A DNA stretch of 64,000 nt, from assembly GCF_026262505.1 (NCBI RefSeq), contig NC_067206.1, positions 248,001 to 312,000 of the forward strand. Reading direction: 5' to 3'. The DNA comes from Trichomonas vaginalis G3 (lineage: Eukaryota; Parabasalia; Trichomonadida; Trichomonadidae). Positions 31,875 to 42,088 of this stretch are shown here, piece after piece. The position numbers and the translations under genes are program-made. Numbering within the stretch: position 1 is the first letter of the stretch; every line of letters begins with the position of its first letter. Under the pieces are notes generated by a model, which had not been told where the DNA came from, made no database searches, and was given only the letters and a program-made list of their open reading frames with translations.

Positions 31875-33103
31875 ATGTACAGAATAGATGTTTCAGATTT
31901 TTATGACTTCCAAGCATTCAGAAATATGTGTCCATTTAGAGACTATAACAAAGCAGTCGAGAATTTGAAACGTTTAGTCATTTATGTTGACTCTGCCCCA
32001 GAATGTTATGTCATGAAAGAATGGGATGTTGTCTTTAACAAACCAAGAGCAACAATAGTTCAGAACAAGAATGTAGACAGAAACTTAAGAAAATAAAAGT
32101 TGTACAAGTTGGAATGAAGATGTTAGATGCTTGGGATATCTTATTGTCAAAGTTAGAAGATTTTTCAGTTCGAGGTATAAAGTTCTATACACCTTCTCCA
32201 AACTTCTATTCTATCTTCACTGGATATAAATATGAACAAGTAGAATGGAAAGAAAATATTATAGAAGCTTGGTTAGACCATGTCAAAGAAATTATATGCA
32301 ATGGAAACGAAAGAGTCTATGAGTATATCTTATGTTGGTTTGCAAACATCTTACAACATCCAAGTGCTAAAAATGAAACTGCTCTCATTATAATTGGAAA
32401 ACAAGGAACTGGTAAGAACACTTCTTTACAGATATTTTGCAAACTGTTAGAGGTTATTCGAACCGAATATGACAAACTTAGAAAACATCTGTGGTAAGTT
32501 TAACTCCTCAATAGAGAATATGAAACTTATAGTTTGCAATGAACTTCAAAGTATAGATACAACAAAAGTTTTGAACTCAGATGCTTTGAAGAGTCTTATA
32601 ACAGACAAAGTTGGAGTTGTTGAAAGAAAGTATAAAGACCAAAGAGTTTGTGAAAATGTTGCAAACTTCATTATGGTTTCAAACAATGCTGTTCCGATGA
32701 AGTTAGAAAGTTCTGACAGAAGATATGTAGTTGTCAGAACGTCAGATTCTCATATGCAAGATACAGAATATTTTGACGACTTAGCAGAAACTTTGACATC
32801 TGACTTTTACAACCACTTGTTCTCATATTTCATGACATTAGATATTTCTAAGTTCAATCCAAGACAAATTCCACATACCGAAGAGAGACAAACATTGTTA
32901 GAAGCAAACAAGAGTGTATATGAACTGTTCATAGATGAAACTGACTTTGAGTGTTTAGATGAAAGTCTTTATATGATGAATATAAACAATATTGTCAAGA
33001 ATATGGTTATATGGCAGCTTCTAAACGTACATTCTTGGCAAATGTCAAAAGTCTTTTAGATGTTCAGAATGGTGTATATACAAAGAAAAATTTTTCTGAG
33101 TAA
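31875..33103 (+). pseudogene. D5-like / superfamily 3 helicase (Maverick 2 copy, broken)
   Basis: Shows Walker A GKQGTGKN, the Walker B-like MKLIVCNELQS and sensor FIMVSNNAVPMKLESSDRR. The T-rich leader TTTTTTTATTTTTATAAAA runs into the ATG exactly as before polymerase B. It is expected to unwind DNA for protein-primed replication. Confidence 0.65.
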
Positions 33104-33166
33104 ATTTTAAAAAAAATATTTTTTTATCCGATAGAAAAGATGGAAAATTCATCTCAGTAAAAGTAC

Positions 33167-33556
33167 ATGTCAGGACTTAAAGAAGAACTAGACCCATTCA
33201 CATATTTGAATGTTTACTTCTACCATTTTGAAAAGTCTTCATTCAGCAAAGTTTGGAACATCGAACCAGTTAAGTTTGCTATTGTGACTAAAAATGGTGC
33301 GAAATTTGAAGACTTAGACATAGAAGGTTTGTTAACAGTCAAAGAAAGTTTTGACAGAAGGTTCTCAAACCTTAAAGAAGGCAAAGCATACAAACTTGTT
33401 ATACCTTATGAACCAAAGAAGACAGACGACTATGAATATTATGAGTCTAAAGTTGTAGAAGTTCAAGGTAAATTGGGTAAAAAGATTTTAGAGTCTAAGC
33501 CAGTGTTTACTCCTAAAGAGGAAGAGAACATTGACATTGACCCAGAAATGTTCTAA
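33167..33556 (+). CDS. Unknown protein, 129 residues (Maverick 2)
   Basis: Starts MSGLKEELDPFTYLNVYFYH and ends acidic (NIDIDPEMF). Mixed strand and helix composition with a conserved VIPYEPKKTDDYEYYESK segment. It follows the helicase in the same orientation and is convergent with the next gene. No family recognised. Confidence 0.55.
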   Translation: MSGLKEELDPFTYLNVYFYHFEKSSFSKVWNIEPVKFAIVTKNGAKFEDLDIEGLLTVKESFDRRFSNLKEGKAYKLVIPYEPKKTDDYEYYESKVVEVQGKLGKKILESKPVFTPKEEENIDIDPEMF

Positions 33557-33572
33557 AAATAAAATTTTATTT

Positions 33573-34016
33573 TTACATGTCAAATTTCTTTTTCTCTGGA
33601 ACTGGTTCAGGTTCTTTCTCTTTCTCTTTTTTCTCTTTTCTTTTTCTTTCTTCTTCTTTCTGGTGAGAGTCAAATTTCTCAGAACCATATTTATGTAAAA
33701 GTTCTTTGTCCTTTAATAGCTCATCTATTCTGTTTTCTATTTCATCTTCAAGAACAGCGCATGTGTCTTCTTTGCATTCTAAGAACTTTTGTTGGACTTC
33801 ATCTTTCCAATCGGCGTCATCTCTGTCAACAAGTCTGTCATTGACAAATTTTAAGACTGCTCTTTGTAATGTTTTATGGTTCTTGTCATATTCCCAGAAA
33901 CAGAACTTTAGAACAAATTCACCTTTCTTGTTTACACTATGTAAGATTTTATGGTCGACAGATGTTTTGCTGTCAAAAAGTTTGTCTCGAATATAGATAG
34001 CGAAATCGCTAGACAT
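33573..34016 (-). CDS. Unknown charged protein, 147 residues (Maverick 2)
   Basis: Starts MSSDFAIYIRDKLFDSKTS. The N-terminal 100 residues look folded (FVLKFCFWEYDKNHKTLQ); the tail is almost entirely Lys, Glu, Arg and Pro, ending KKKFDM. Divergent from the packaging ATPase with a 36-bp spacer. Confidence 0.55.
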   Translation of the reverse strand: MSSDFAIYIRDKLFDSKTSVDHKILHSVNKKGEFVLKFCFWEYDKNHKTLQRAVLKFVNDRLVDRDDADWKDEVQQKFLECKEDTCAVLEDEIENRIDELLKDKELLHKYGSEKFDSHQKEEERKRKEKKEKEKEPEPVPEKKKFDM

Positions 34017-34052
34017 TTTCTAAAAGATAAAAATTTTAATTTTTCTAAAAAT

Positions 34053-34926
34053 ATGTTAGAAAAAAAGTTTGCTGACATTGACAAGAAATTTGAGAATGTT
34101 TTAAACAAGAACAAGAGGAAGTTAGAAAATGCTCAGATAAAGCCTATACATGAAAGTTCTTATTTGCTCAGAATGGTATAACAGGTCTAATTGCACCACC
34201 TGGGTCGGGTAAGACTTTCACTTATCTTAAAATGGCTGCACAACAACAAGAACTAGATGAGAAGAACCCATTCTATGAGTTAGTTGTTATTTGTTCGACT
34301 TCTGGTCAATTTGACCAAACCGTCAATTCGTTCAAAGATATTATAAAGAAGTCTAAGTTAGTATGTATAAAGGATACTGAGTTGTTAGATTGGATAAAGA
34401 AGTACCAAAGAAGAGTTTTGAAGTATAATGCTATAAATGAGTATATAAATTCTAAGTTTAAAGACCCTAATGAGGAAATGCAGAGAATATTAGAGAAGAA
34501 ACACTTCAGAAACAAACAGAAAGAGATAGAATACATTTCGAAGAAATTGCAATCTTACGATTGGAAGACTTACCCTCATAGATGTCTTCTTATCTTAGAT
34601 GATTTGCCTCTCATCCTTTGTTAAAGAACAGAGAACAAGATATGTGTCGAATTCTTAAGAAGCTCAGACACTTTAACATCTCAGTTGTCATTTGTGTACA
34701 GACAGCAAAGAGTTTAAGTAAGGATGTTAAAAGAATACTTACTGACATAATACTTTTCCCCGGATTGTCCGAAGACGATTTCATGGAACTTATGAAAGAG
34801 TCCATGGCAGGTAAGTTTGACAGACATGAACTATGGGAGAAGTACAAAGTCATACAAGACCCTCATACTTCTTTCAGAATTCATATCTACGCAAACAAAG
34901 TTCAAATTGTAAAAAGTCAAGCTTGA
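34053..34926 (+). pseudogene. Genome-packaging ATPase, FtsK/HerA-A32 type (Maverick 2 copy, broken)
   Basis: Starts MLEKKFADIDKKFENVL (helical), then Walker A APPGSGKT, Walker B CLLILDD and the strand-turn ISVVICVQTAKSLSKDV, the typical order of A32-like ATPases. C-terminal part ends YANKVQIVKSQA. Interrupted. Confidence 0.7.
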
Positions 34927-34945
34927 AAAATCTAAGTGTTTAGTC

Positions 34946-35125
34946 TTAGTAAGATGGTAGCTTCTTAAAGCAAATACCATTGCTGAGTTTTATGTACGTG
35001 AAGAGAAGTACAATGAATTCAATTACGAGTACAATTGCAATGACAACTAAGGCAACTATTTTTGTCTTTTGCCAGCAAGGGTACTTCTTCTCTTCCAATG
35101 GTTCGGCAGAACTATACTCACTCAT
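34946..35125 (-). CDS. Small single-pass membrane protein, 59 residues (Maverick 2)
   Basis: Same protein as at 8,717-8,896: a short soluble N-terminus with KKYPCWQKTK just before one ~25-residue hydrophobic helix. The amino-acid sequence is unchanged between the elements, a sign of selection or of very recent copying. Confidence 0.6.
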   Translation of the reverse strand: MSEYSSAEPLEEKKYPCWQKTKIVALVVIAIVLVIEFIVLLFTYIKLSNGICFKKLPSY

Positions 35126-35158
35126 GAGAAATGCCAAAACGGTTTAATAGAAAAAGTG

Positions 35159-35168
35159 TCATTTTTTC
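35159..35168 (+). promoter_or_regulatory. Host-type initiator-like element before a Maverick gene
   Basis: TCATTTTTTC immediately followed by ATG, preceded by AAAAAGTG. Identical to the site at 8,567-8,576 in element 1. Confidence 0.5.
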
Positions 35169-35357
35169 ATGTCCGAAGACTCGAAGGTGCAACACTTCCA
35201 AAATACCGACGAACTCAGAAGAGCAGCATGGCAGTATCTTCTTGACAACTTCTTTGAGTTCTCCAGGTACACCTTGGAAAATGCTGAAGAACTCCGACAC
35301 AGAGAATTTGGAGAAATTGCACTCCAATACTACCTTGACAAACAAAGGGTAAATTAA
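35169..35357 (+). CDS. Small helical protein, 62 residues (Maverick 2)
   Basis: Starts MSEDSKVQHFQNTDELRRA; the copy at 8,372-8,566 differs only at its end. Function unknown. Confidence 0.6.
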   Translation: MSEDSKVQHFQNTDELRRAAWQYLLDNFFEFSRYTLENAEELRHREFGEIALQYYLDKQRVN

Positions 35358-35392
35358 GACTAAAAACTTAACGTTTAAAAAGTGACATTTTT

Positions 35393-35593
35393 ATGAGCTC
35401 CGAGTCACCGAGAAAACTTGGTCAGATGTTAGCAGCTTACTTCCCTGAGGAGGATGGAAGCGTTACATACATCAGGTTCAAAAACAACGAACCTGGAATT
35501 GCGTACCAAATTCGCAATTACATGACCATGGAAGAGTACGAAAGGCTCCTACAAGAGAAACCAGCTCTAAACAACTCAGAAAAGAAAGAGTAA
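35393..35593 (+). CDS. Small unknown protein, 66 residues (Maverick 2)
   Basis: Starts MSSESPRKLGQMLAAYFPEE after AAAAAGTGACATTTTT. One residue differs from the element 1 copy (8,130-8,330). It overlaps the end of the convergent proline-rich gene by 18 bp. Confidence 0.6.
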   Translation: MSSESPRKLGQMLAAYFPEEDGSVTYIRFKNNEPGIAYQIRNYMTMEEYERLLQEKPALNNSEKKE

Positions 35594-36202
35594 AAAGTTT
35601 AATTCGTAATTGTTTATTTTTTTACTTGTAGGGCAAGCTGCAAGAATGAAGTCGACTATCTCGTCTTTGTTTGACAGTTGGACTGCTCTTGTAAGCACGT
35701 CTGTTTTGCGGTCTCCAGCTGGTGTCTGACCTTCGTAATTGCGCATGTTCTTGAGAGCTCCAACTGTAAATGGTTGTAGGATGAAGAGTCTCTCAGACTG
35801 CTTGAGGTAGTCTTCACGGTCACGAGCCGAATCTGTGGTACGAGTCGAATCGGTCGATTTGAGGGAAGAGACTGAAAGCCTGTCGTCTTCCATTGGAGCT
35901 GTAGCATACTCTTTGCGTAAGCGGTTCAGACCTTCTTCGAAGTCTTGGTCTCTCTTCGATTGAGATTGGAATTGGAATTGCTGGGGTGGAGCTTGCTGGA
36001 ACAACCAAGGGTTGGGGAAGTAAGGCATAGGCTGAGGAGGGTAGTTCGGGAAGCCTTGTGGTGGGTAGTAACCTTGAGGTGGAAATTGGTAGTAATTCGG
36101 AGGTACTTGCTGGAACTGAGGTTGCTGAGGAGACTGTTGTGGTTCTGCAGCTTTCGGTTCTTCTGGCTTTGGAAGGCATTCAGGAAGAGGAACGTCAGTC
36201 AT
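35576..36202 (-). CDS. Proline/glutamine-rich protein, 208 residues (Maverick 2)
   Basis: Starts MTDVPLPECLPKPEEP, with a Pro/Gln/Tyr-rich N-terminal half and a conserved helical C-terminal half (RDREDYLKQSERLFIL). Shorter than the element 1 copy because the AP-rich tandem repeats are not expanded. It departs from the TTCCGACAGG repeat cluster. Disordered structural or regulatory protein; not recognised. Confidence 0.5.
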   Translation of the reverse strand: MTDVPLPECLPKPEEPKAAEPQQSPQQPQFQQVPPNYYQFPPQGYYPPQGFPNYPPQPMPYFPNPWLFQQAPPQQFQFQSQSKRDQDFEEGLNRLRKEYATAPMEDDRLSVSSLKSTDSTRTTDSARDREDYLKQSERLFILQPFTVGALKNMRNYEGQTPAGDRKTDVLTRAVQLSNKDEIVDFILAACPTSKKINNYELNFLLFLF

Positions 36203-36204
36203 CC

Positions 36205-36401
36205 GTTTGTGTCCTGTCGGAAGGAAAAATTTTTCCTGTCGGAAGGAAAAACTTTTCTGTCGGAAGGAAAACTTTTTCTGTCGGAAGGAAAAACTTTTTC
36301 TGAAGTTCGAAAAAAGTTCTCAATTTTCGAAAATTTGAATGGTTTACGGACGGACAACTGGAAGAGTTCTTCCTGTCGGAAGGAAAATATTTTCCTGTCG
36401 G
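36205..36401. repeat. Iterated CTGTCGGAAGGAAAA repeats in a divergent promoter region (Maverick 2)
   Basis: Six copies of CTGTCGGAAGGAAAA or near-copies, most in tandem at about 20-bp spacing, plus one inverted pair near 36,370-36,400. Same motif as at 7,120-7,395 with a different layout. Lies between two divergent genes. Confidence 0.7.
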
Positions 36402-36776
36402 ATGAAAGAACTTGGAATGCAAGAAAGACTTGACGAGGCAATTTACCTAATTGAAATTAACGACTGCGTAAAAGACTACTTGCGCAAGGTAATGAAGCCC
36501 AAGGTCAAGTTCATCTCTATTTCTGGAAGGTCTACACTTCAGCTCGAGACTTCGACTGGAATTCCAATTCAAATACCAGACGGGACAGCCTACGATGGCA
36601 TAAAGGACGCCAAAAGAGAAGCTCTTGTTAAGTTCCTAAACAAACGTCCTTGGATAAAAATACCAAACAAGGAGAACCCCCTACCCCATATGAAATTGGC
36701 AATTCAGTCTCTCCTTCACTTCTCTGGTCAGCCGTTCTACATAACCTGTGAAGGCGACATTCAGCCAGTTCAGTAA
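36402..36776 (+). CDS. Unknown protein, 124 residues (Maverick 2)
   Basis: Starts MKELGMQERLDEAIYLIEIN at the edge of the repeat cluster. Mixed alpha/beta composition (VKFISISGRSTLQLETSTG; KREALVKFLNKRPWIK), ending DIQPVQ. The compact size and basic patches could suit a DNA-binding protein, but no fold is recognised. Confidence 0.5.
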   Translation: MKELGMQERLDEAIYLIEINDCVKDYLRKVMKPKVKFISISGRSTLQLETSTGIPIQIPDGTAYDGIKDAKREALVKFLNKRPWIKIPNKENPLPHMKLAIQSLLHFSGQPFYITCEGDIQPVQ

Positions 36777-36833
36777 ACATCTCATTTTAACTCACTTTTT
36801 TTATGTTTTTACTCACACTCGTACTCACCAGGT

Positions 36834-37076
36834 ATGAGTACAACTATTTCAACTGTGAACCTTGTAGTGACCGGTCTTCCTGCAAATGCAAGTTCGGTCA
36901 ATACACAGTTTATGGTGGCAAGAATTGAAATTTCAGACCCAACTCCAACAAGAACTCTCAAGTTACCAGAGACTCGTGTGAAGAAGAAGCCTTCTGGTAA
37001 GTTTCTTATAGCCATCTATATGGCACGTTTAGAGTCAAAACATTTTTTTTTTCATTTTTTGAATGAAGCAAGTTAA
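36834..37076 (+). CDS. Unknown small protein (Maverick 2)
   Basis: Starts MSTTISTVNLVVTGLPANAS, beta-rich, 80 residues as read, overlapping the next gene's start by 14 bp. Only traces are visible in element 1 (6,640-6,748). Confidence is limited by the short length and the unclear C-terminus. Confidence 0.35.
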   Translation: MSTTISTVNLVVTGLPANASSVNTQFMVARIEISDPTPTRTLKLPETRVKKKPSGKFLIAIYMARLESKHFFFHFLNEAS

Positions 37077-37648
37077 ATTCGTCCCACACCAAACTCAATG
37101 GACCGATGAAGAGTTTCAAGCTATGGTTGAAGGTGTTGAGAACGACATAGACGGCGAACTTGAAGGAGCTCAAACCACAATTGCAACCAAAATTGCACAA
37201 GTCAAGGAACAGATAGCTCCACTTAAAGCTACCAAAGCTACTCTTGACCTCATGGATACTTACCGTTTAGAAGTAAAGAGTGGAATAAGACAATTAAAAT
37301 TGAAACTTCTTAAACTACGAAGCTATACTCCAAAAGTTAGCAGAAATGAGAAGACTTTACCAGAGCTACTTACATGTAAGGGACTTACCTTCAAGCAGTC
37401 CGACCAAAGATGAATTTTCTGACATTGTCCCAATTTTGTCCGAAAGTCAGCTCAGATGTTTTGAACTGCTCCCAACATATCCAGAATATGAACGTTTGCC
37501 TGAACTCTTCCGCAATCTCAAAAAACGTTTTTTGGTTCTCATGTTCGAAACTTTTATCGGAAGAGACAACAAACGTTCAGAAGAAGAACAAGATATTATT
37601 TTAAACTTGTTGTATGACATAACTGTCATAACGAGCTTTTTGAAGTAA
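37063..37648 (+). pseudogene. Unknown helical protein (Maverick 2 copy, broken)
   Basis: Starts MKQVKFVPHQTQWTDEEF, with a long helical Lys/Ala/Leu segment and a C-terminal part ending NLLYDITVITSFLK. Counterpart of 6,052-6,635. No family recognised. Confidence 0.45.
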
Positions 37649-37680
37649 AACCGCCATTCTCAAACCACTTCATTTTTTCG

Positions 37681-38371
37681 ATGTCCGAACAAGCACCGAA
37701 GCCGAACACAATGGCAGATGTCCTTTCAAGGTTGCCAGACAAGCGCCCAGTTCAAATTCAAATTGCCCAATTGAAAGCTCATCTGACAAACACCATTAAG
37801 ACTCTCCAAAGTAGTCTTATGATAGAGATGAAACTTAAAGCGATGTCCTCATGAACCAAGCTTCCAATGAGAAATGCCTGAACGATTTCTGCGGAAACCT
37901 TGCGCAATTACGAGAGAGAGAACCGAGACCTTGCCAGACTCATCTACCGTTTCTTCGAAGAGATAGACGCCATCTGGAAGGTACTCGGAAAGGACAGAAC
38001 ATGCAACACCGTACTTCGTGAGTACCAAATTGAAGAAGGAATTGTCGAGGAAGAAGAGGAAGAAGAGGAAGAAGAAGAAACACGAAGAAGTTCCTGAAGC
38101 CGCTACATGGGCAACCCTTGTTGCCGATGACGGTTACGAAATTTCCCAACCCTACCCATACCAAATCCGCAACAAGGAGACAGGCAAGGTTCTTACCCCA
38201 GTCCTCAACAACTTGGGACACTTGAACCTTAACCTTCGGAATCGCGGTTCAATCTCCATGGGCAAGCTTGTCGCAATTCAATGGGTTCCAAATCCAGACA
38301 AGAAGACGAAGGTCAGACACATTGACGGTGACAAGCTCAACAACCGTAAGGAGAACCTCGAGTGGTTCTAA
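37681..38371 (+). pseudogene. Coiled-coil plus HNH-like protein (Maverick 2 copy, broken)
   Basis: Starts MSEQAPKPNTMADVLSRL (helical region), then a Glu-rich tract and a C-terminal module. The module opens with a NUMOD4-like strand pair (YEISQPYPYQIRNKETGK) and closes with VAIQWVPNPDKKTK and RHIDGDKLNNRKENLEWF, a pattern of HNH_3-type phage nucleases. It may cut or bind element DNA. Interrupted. Confidence 0.55.
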
Positions 38372-38419
38372 GAGTAAAAAAAATTATTTTAGGGGGAAAC
38401 CCCAAGTAAATTTAAGTTT

Positions 38420-38677
38420 TTATTTTTGGTATTCGTACCAATCTTGGAATGTGAAGACCACATCCCAACCTCTGTACGTGAGTCTTGGGTCCACGTCTAA
38501 GACCCTTCTGTAGCAATTCCAAGCCCGAGCAAATTCAATTGTCAACCACTCGTCTCCTCTGTAGTCTTCAATCCATTCTTTGAAGAGACGGTCGAGTTCG
38601 GGCTTGGAATATCTCTTGCCTGGGTCCGAGACCAACATTTGGTTGAACTGGACGAAGCGCTCAGGGATGTACGCCAT
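38420..38677 (-). CDS. Unknown protein, 85 residues (Maverick 2 only)
   Basis: Starts MAYIPERFVQFNQMLVSDPG, Trp/Tyr/Asp-rich, ending FTFQDWYEYQK. The leader AAAAAAGTGACATTTTTTT just before the ATG is the small-gene motif seen at 35,374. It is replaced by different sequence at the matching place in element 1 (4,732-5,335). Confidence 0.5.
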   Translation of the reverse strand: MAYIPERFVQFNQMLVSDPGKRYSKPELDRLFKEWIEDYRGDEWLTIEFARAWNCYRRVLDVDPRLTYRGWDVVFTFQDWYEYQK

Positions 38678-38709
38678 TAAAAAAATGTCACTTTTTTAAA
38701 ATAAATTTT

Positions 38710-40850
38710 TTATTTCATGCAATGTTTAACTATTTCACCATCTTCTTTAACACCCCAGTACTTACGCTTGGAGAGGACATGAACTTCGGTGAAAATTTTG
38801 TCCAATTTGAATTGACCCATTTTCACCGACCATTCCCATTTCAATGAGTTTGTTGTATCCTTCTTCGTTCGTCATGAGTGCGTCAATGTTCTCATAGTAA
38901 ACCTTGACTTTGGATTGACTTCGGAGAAGAATTTGTTGTACTCGTCAAGGACTGCTTTTGCGAACTGAGGGTAAGACCAATGTTCGACAATAGGTTTTAA
39001 TGTGGTTACTAAGCCACTTTGACCTTGAGTGAATTCGTACTTCAAAACAAAAGGAGAAAACCTTTCAACAAAGTTGTCGACCTTCTCATAATGTTTACTC
39101 TTCATCTCTTGAGGTTTCTTAATGGAATATCCCCATGTCGAATTCATAAGCAATTTGAGTGTCATTGCAAGTTTGGGGTTTGAAGCTTTCCTAATATCAT
39201 ACAGTTGTTGTATGACTTTTCCAACTGTATAGTTCCTTCCCGGGAACTCACCATCTTCGTTTGGAATTCCAGTCGGAATATATTGGACAAACCTCATGTA
39301 TGCAGCGTTAAGGTCGACATAGTATATCTTTTCATCTGAGTGAACTTGTCGCAACCAATTGGTCCAGTTTGTGGAAATTCAAGTGAGTCTCTTATCTTCT
39401 GAGAAACTTCTCCTGTTATCTCATAAACATCGTCGAAGCAACCTGTTTCATATAAAACCTTCTGACCTAACTCAGATGCTCTCCAATACAATTTGACGTC
39501 AATTGGATGTCTCAATGGAAGTTTGTTTATAGCATCTTGAAGTTCTTGCAACCTCATTGGAAGTTCTTCTGGTTCAGGTTGGTATCCGAACATACCAACT
39601 CCTTGTGGAACTGTGTACTTCTTTTGTACTAGAACTTTGTCTGGAACAACTTTTGGTCTTGCTAACAATGAAAAGTTTGTTTCGTCTTTTGGTACAAAAG
39701 TTTCTGTCAGCTTGTCATCTGGAATTGGTTCCAACAAACCTTTCTCGAAAAGAATGTTTACAGCTCTGACAATGTTGCACTTACTTTTACCAAAGAATGG
39801 GTTTGTAAGACTTTCGTTCAACATGAAGTGGTTGTGGACAATTACAATCTTCAACCATAGCAATTTGTCAACAACATAGTCGTCATGTGAAGAACCTTTT
39901 AGTCGAATGTTGACTCGGATATTGACATTTGCCAACGGTGCAATTTTTGCCAATTGACCTCTGAGAATGTACCTTGTCTTCACACATGACTCAAGATACT
40001 TCATCTTCTCATCTGTAACAAGACCAGAGTTCCTGAGACATGTAAGAATGCAAGGTTCGTTGACAATTGTTTCAATTGAATTGTAAATTCCATACCTTGT
40101 CAAGTCAATGTCAGACTTATTTATGAACGGGAAGTATCCAGCATGTTGTCTGACTGCTTGAGGGTTAGGTTGGTACCATTCGAACTTGACACTTGCAATT
40201 CCTTCAATTGCATTCAAAATGTCTGAGTCGGAGTCAACCATTTGTTCTCTCTTTGTAGTCTTGAAAGCGTCAAGAAGTTTTGCGGCTGTTTGTTCATTGC
40301 CATGTGCATAGTAAATGTGACCATCCAAATCTGTTATGGTCAATCTGAGATTGTGTCCTTTCTTATTTCCGTCTTGTATGGCAGCAAGTACTCCCATGAA
40401 GCCTTCTTTGTTCTTTCCTTCGTCAAAGTTTACTGTAAAGGTTCGACCAGATGTAATTTGACTTCTAACTTCACGATACTTTCATATGCATATCTTGTTC
40501 TTTCCATGGGAGCATGTGTCTTCACCTTTTCCTTTTTTCCTTCTCAAAGGATGCAATTGTTCGTCATGTTTCCAGTAGAATCTGGCAAAGCCGTCGTGTC
40601 CTTCAACTTGAGGTTCACTAACATCGAAAGGCATGTCCATAAGACGTTCTTCTTCTAACCTCTCTAGTCTGTTTGGATAATTGGCACGTGCTGTTTCCAA
40701 ATCCATTTCGTAGCGAAGACCAGACAATTTGTCATAGACTTTTATGGGTCTTCCCTTCCTATATTTAAAATTCTTCGAAACTCTCCAACCATATCTTTGC
40801 AACTCTGCTTTTATTCTAGCAGACTTTCTGTCCATTCTATATGGGGGCAT
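38710..40850 (-). pseudogene. Protein-primed DNA polymerase B (Maverick 2 copy, broken)
   Basis: Counterpart of 2,584-4,731. Motif A region YYVDLNAAYM and motif B region KLLMNSTWGYSIKKP are readable; a long N-terminal part includes FTVNFDEGKNKEGFMGVLAA. Polintons replicate by protein priming with this enzyme. Interrupted several times. Confidence 0.75.
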
Positions 40851-40881
40851 TTTTATAAAAATAAAAAAAAATTTTTTTTCT

Positions 40882-41466
40882 TTACTTTACATAACCGCCT
40901 GCTGCCATAAGTCTTTGACGCCAACCCATACCAGCTAATGAAGGTTGACTTGGTTTAGTTTGGAAACTAAACTTTGGTTTTGGTTTATCTTCAGTTTTTG
41001 GTTTTTCTTCTTCTATCGGTTTTTCGTCACTTTTCGGTTCCTCTGACTTTACTTCACTTGCAGGAACAGTTGTGTCGTCAACATCTTCATAAATATCATA
41101 TGCCATTTGTTTTTGTTTTCCTTTCAACTTTTTGTGTTTGTTGTAAAGTTTAGAATATTTCGACTCTAAGTCAATGAGATGTTTTATAATGAACTGTTGG
41201 TCAGTGAAGTAAACTTTTCCATCTGTTGTCTCGAAAGCTCCTTCAGACTTCAATATTTTATTTGTGAGAGTCTGTTTCTTTTTTGAGATACTAGCCGTTC
41301 CATTTCTATGAAAAGTGACTTTATAGTTAGGGTTTGTATTTCCAGACCTGGCACTTTCTATTATTGAATTTTTCTCTTCATCTGTAAGTTCTTTGACATG
41401 TTTTGACAATGGTTCTGAACTTTTTGTTTGTGGTGTCAAATCTACGGTTTCAACTTCTTCGGTCAT
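40882..41466 (-). CDS. Unknown charged protein, 194 residues (Maverick 2)
   Basis: Starts MTEEVETVDLTPQTKSSEP, with a central conserved domain (YKVTFHRNGTASISKKKQTL; KYSKLYNKHKKLKGKQK) and an acidic/basic low-complexity tail ending WRQRLMAAGGYVK. Immediately upstream of the polymerase in the same orientation. Function unknown. Confidence 0.6.
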   Translation of the reverse strand: MTEEVETVDLTPQTKSSEPLSKHVKELTDEEKNSIIESARSGNTNPNYKVTFHRNGTASISKKKQTLTNKILKSEGAFETTDGKVYFTDQQFIIKHLIDLESKYSKLYNKHKKLKGKQKQMAYDIYEDVDDTTVPASEVKSEEPKSDEKPIEEEKPKTEDKPKPKFSFQTKPSQPSLAGMGWRQRLMAAGGYVK

Positions 41467-41485
41467 TTCATCTCAGTAAAAAATT

Positions 41486-41650
41486 TTAGTTTGGTTTGTT
41501 TTCAACTGGTTGTTGTTGTGGAGGTGGGATGGTTCCTTTAATAATATCATTCAGTTTCACATGCTGAGCCTGACTATATGGTATCGGTTTAAATGCTGGA
41601 AGCCGACAAATCCATCTTGAACTCATTTGTCTCAATGCTGCATTGTTCAT
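41486..41650 (-). CDS. Small unknown protein, 54 residues (Maverick 2)
   Basis: Starts MNNAALRQMSSRWICRLPAF and ends PPPQQQPVENKPN. The two ends match the element 1 protein (1,793-1,945) while the middle differs, so the middle was exchanged or is fast-evolving. Confidence 0.5.
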   Translation of the reverse strand: MNNAALRQMSSRWICRLPAFKPIPYSQAQHVKLNDIIKGTIPPPQQQPVENKPN

Positions 41651-41669
41651 TTCATCTCAATAAAAAACT

Positions 41670-42071
41670 TTACATTCCCCACGTTTGAGGTGGTTGCGGT
41701 TGGTTATTGTTTACCCACTGTTGTGCATGGTTATATCCTCTGTTAAAGAATCTTTCACCTTGGTCCATATAGTGTCCTGCTTGGTTATAGTAGTCATTTG
41801 CTTTGTTATAATAGTTTCCTGCTTGTCTTCCTACATTGTCCATCCATCCTTGAACTTTTCCTCTTGTTTCAGGATTTGGAATAAGATTTGTTGCATCTCG
41901 TGCTACATCCCAACCTTTCTGTACAGTTTGTATAATAGGTTGTGCTTTCTCTTTCAGTATACCTAATGTACTCAAAATCTTCCTTCCAACTCCAAATGCA
42001 CCTCTGGCTATTGTTCCCACTGCGGGTAAAAATCTGGATGCAACTCCTGCTAATGCGCCAAATAAACCCAT
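41670..42071 (-). CDS. Small glycine-rich amphipathic protein, 133 residues (Maverick 2)
   Basis: MGLFGALAGVASRFLPAVG starts a hydrophobic/amphipathic N-terminal region of ~40 residues, followed by a polar helix and an Asn/Tyr/Gln-rich C-terminus. Adenoviral membrane-lytic and core peptides have comparable N-termini; this is an analogy. Divergent from the integrase with a 17-bp spacer. Confidence 0.5.
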   Translation of the reverse strand: MGLFGALAGVASRFLPAVGTIARGAFGVGRKILSTLGILKEKAQPIIQTVQKGWDVARDATNLIPNPETRGKVQGWMDNVGRQAGNYYNKANDYYNQAGHYMDQGERFFNRGYNHAQQWVNNNQPQPPQTWGM

Positions 42072-42088
42072 TTCTTATAGGGTAAAAA

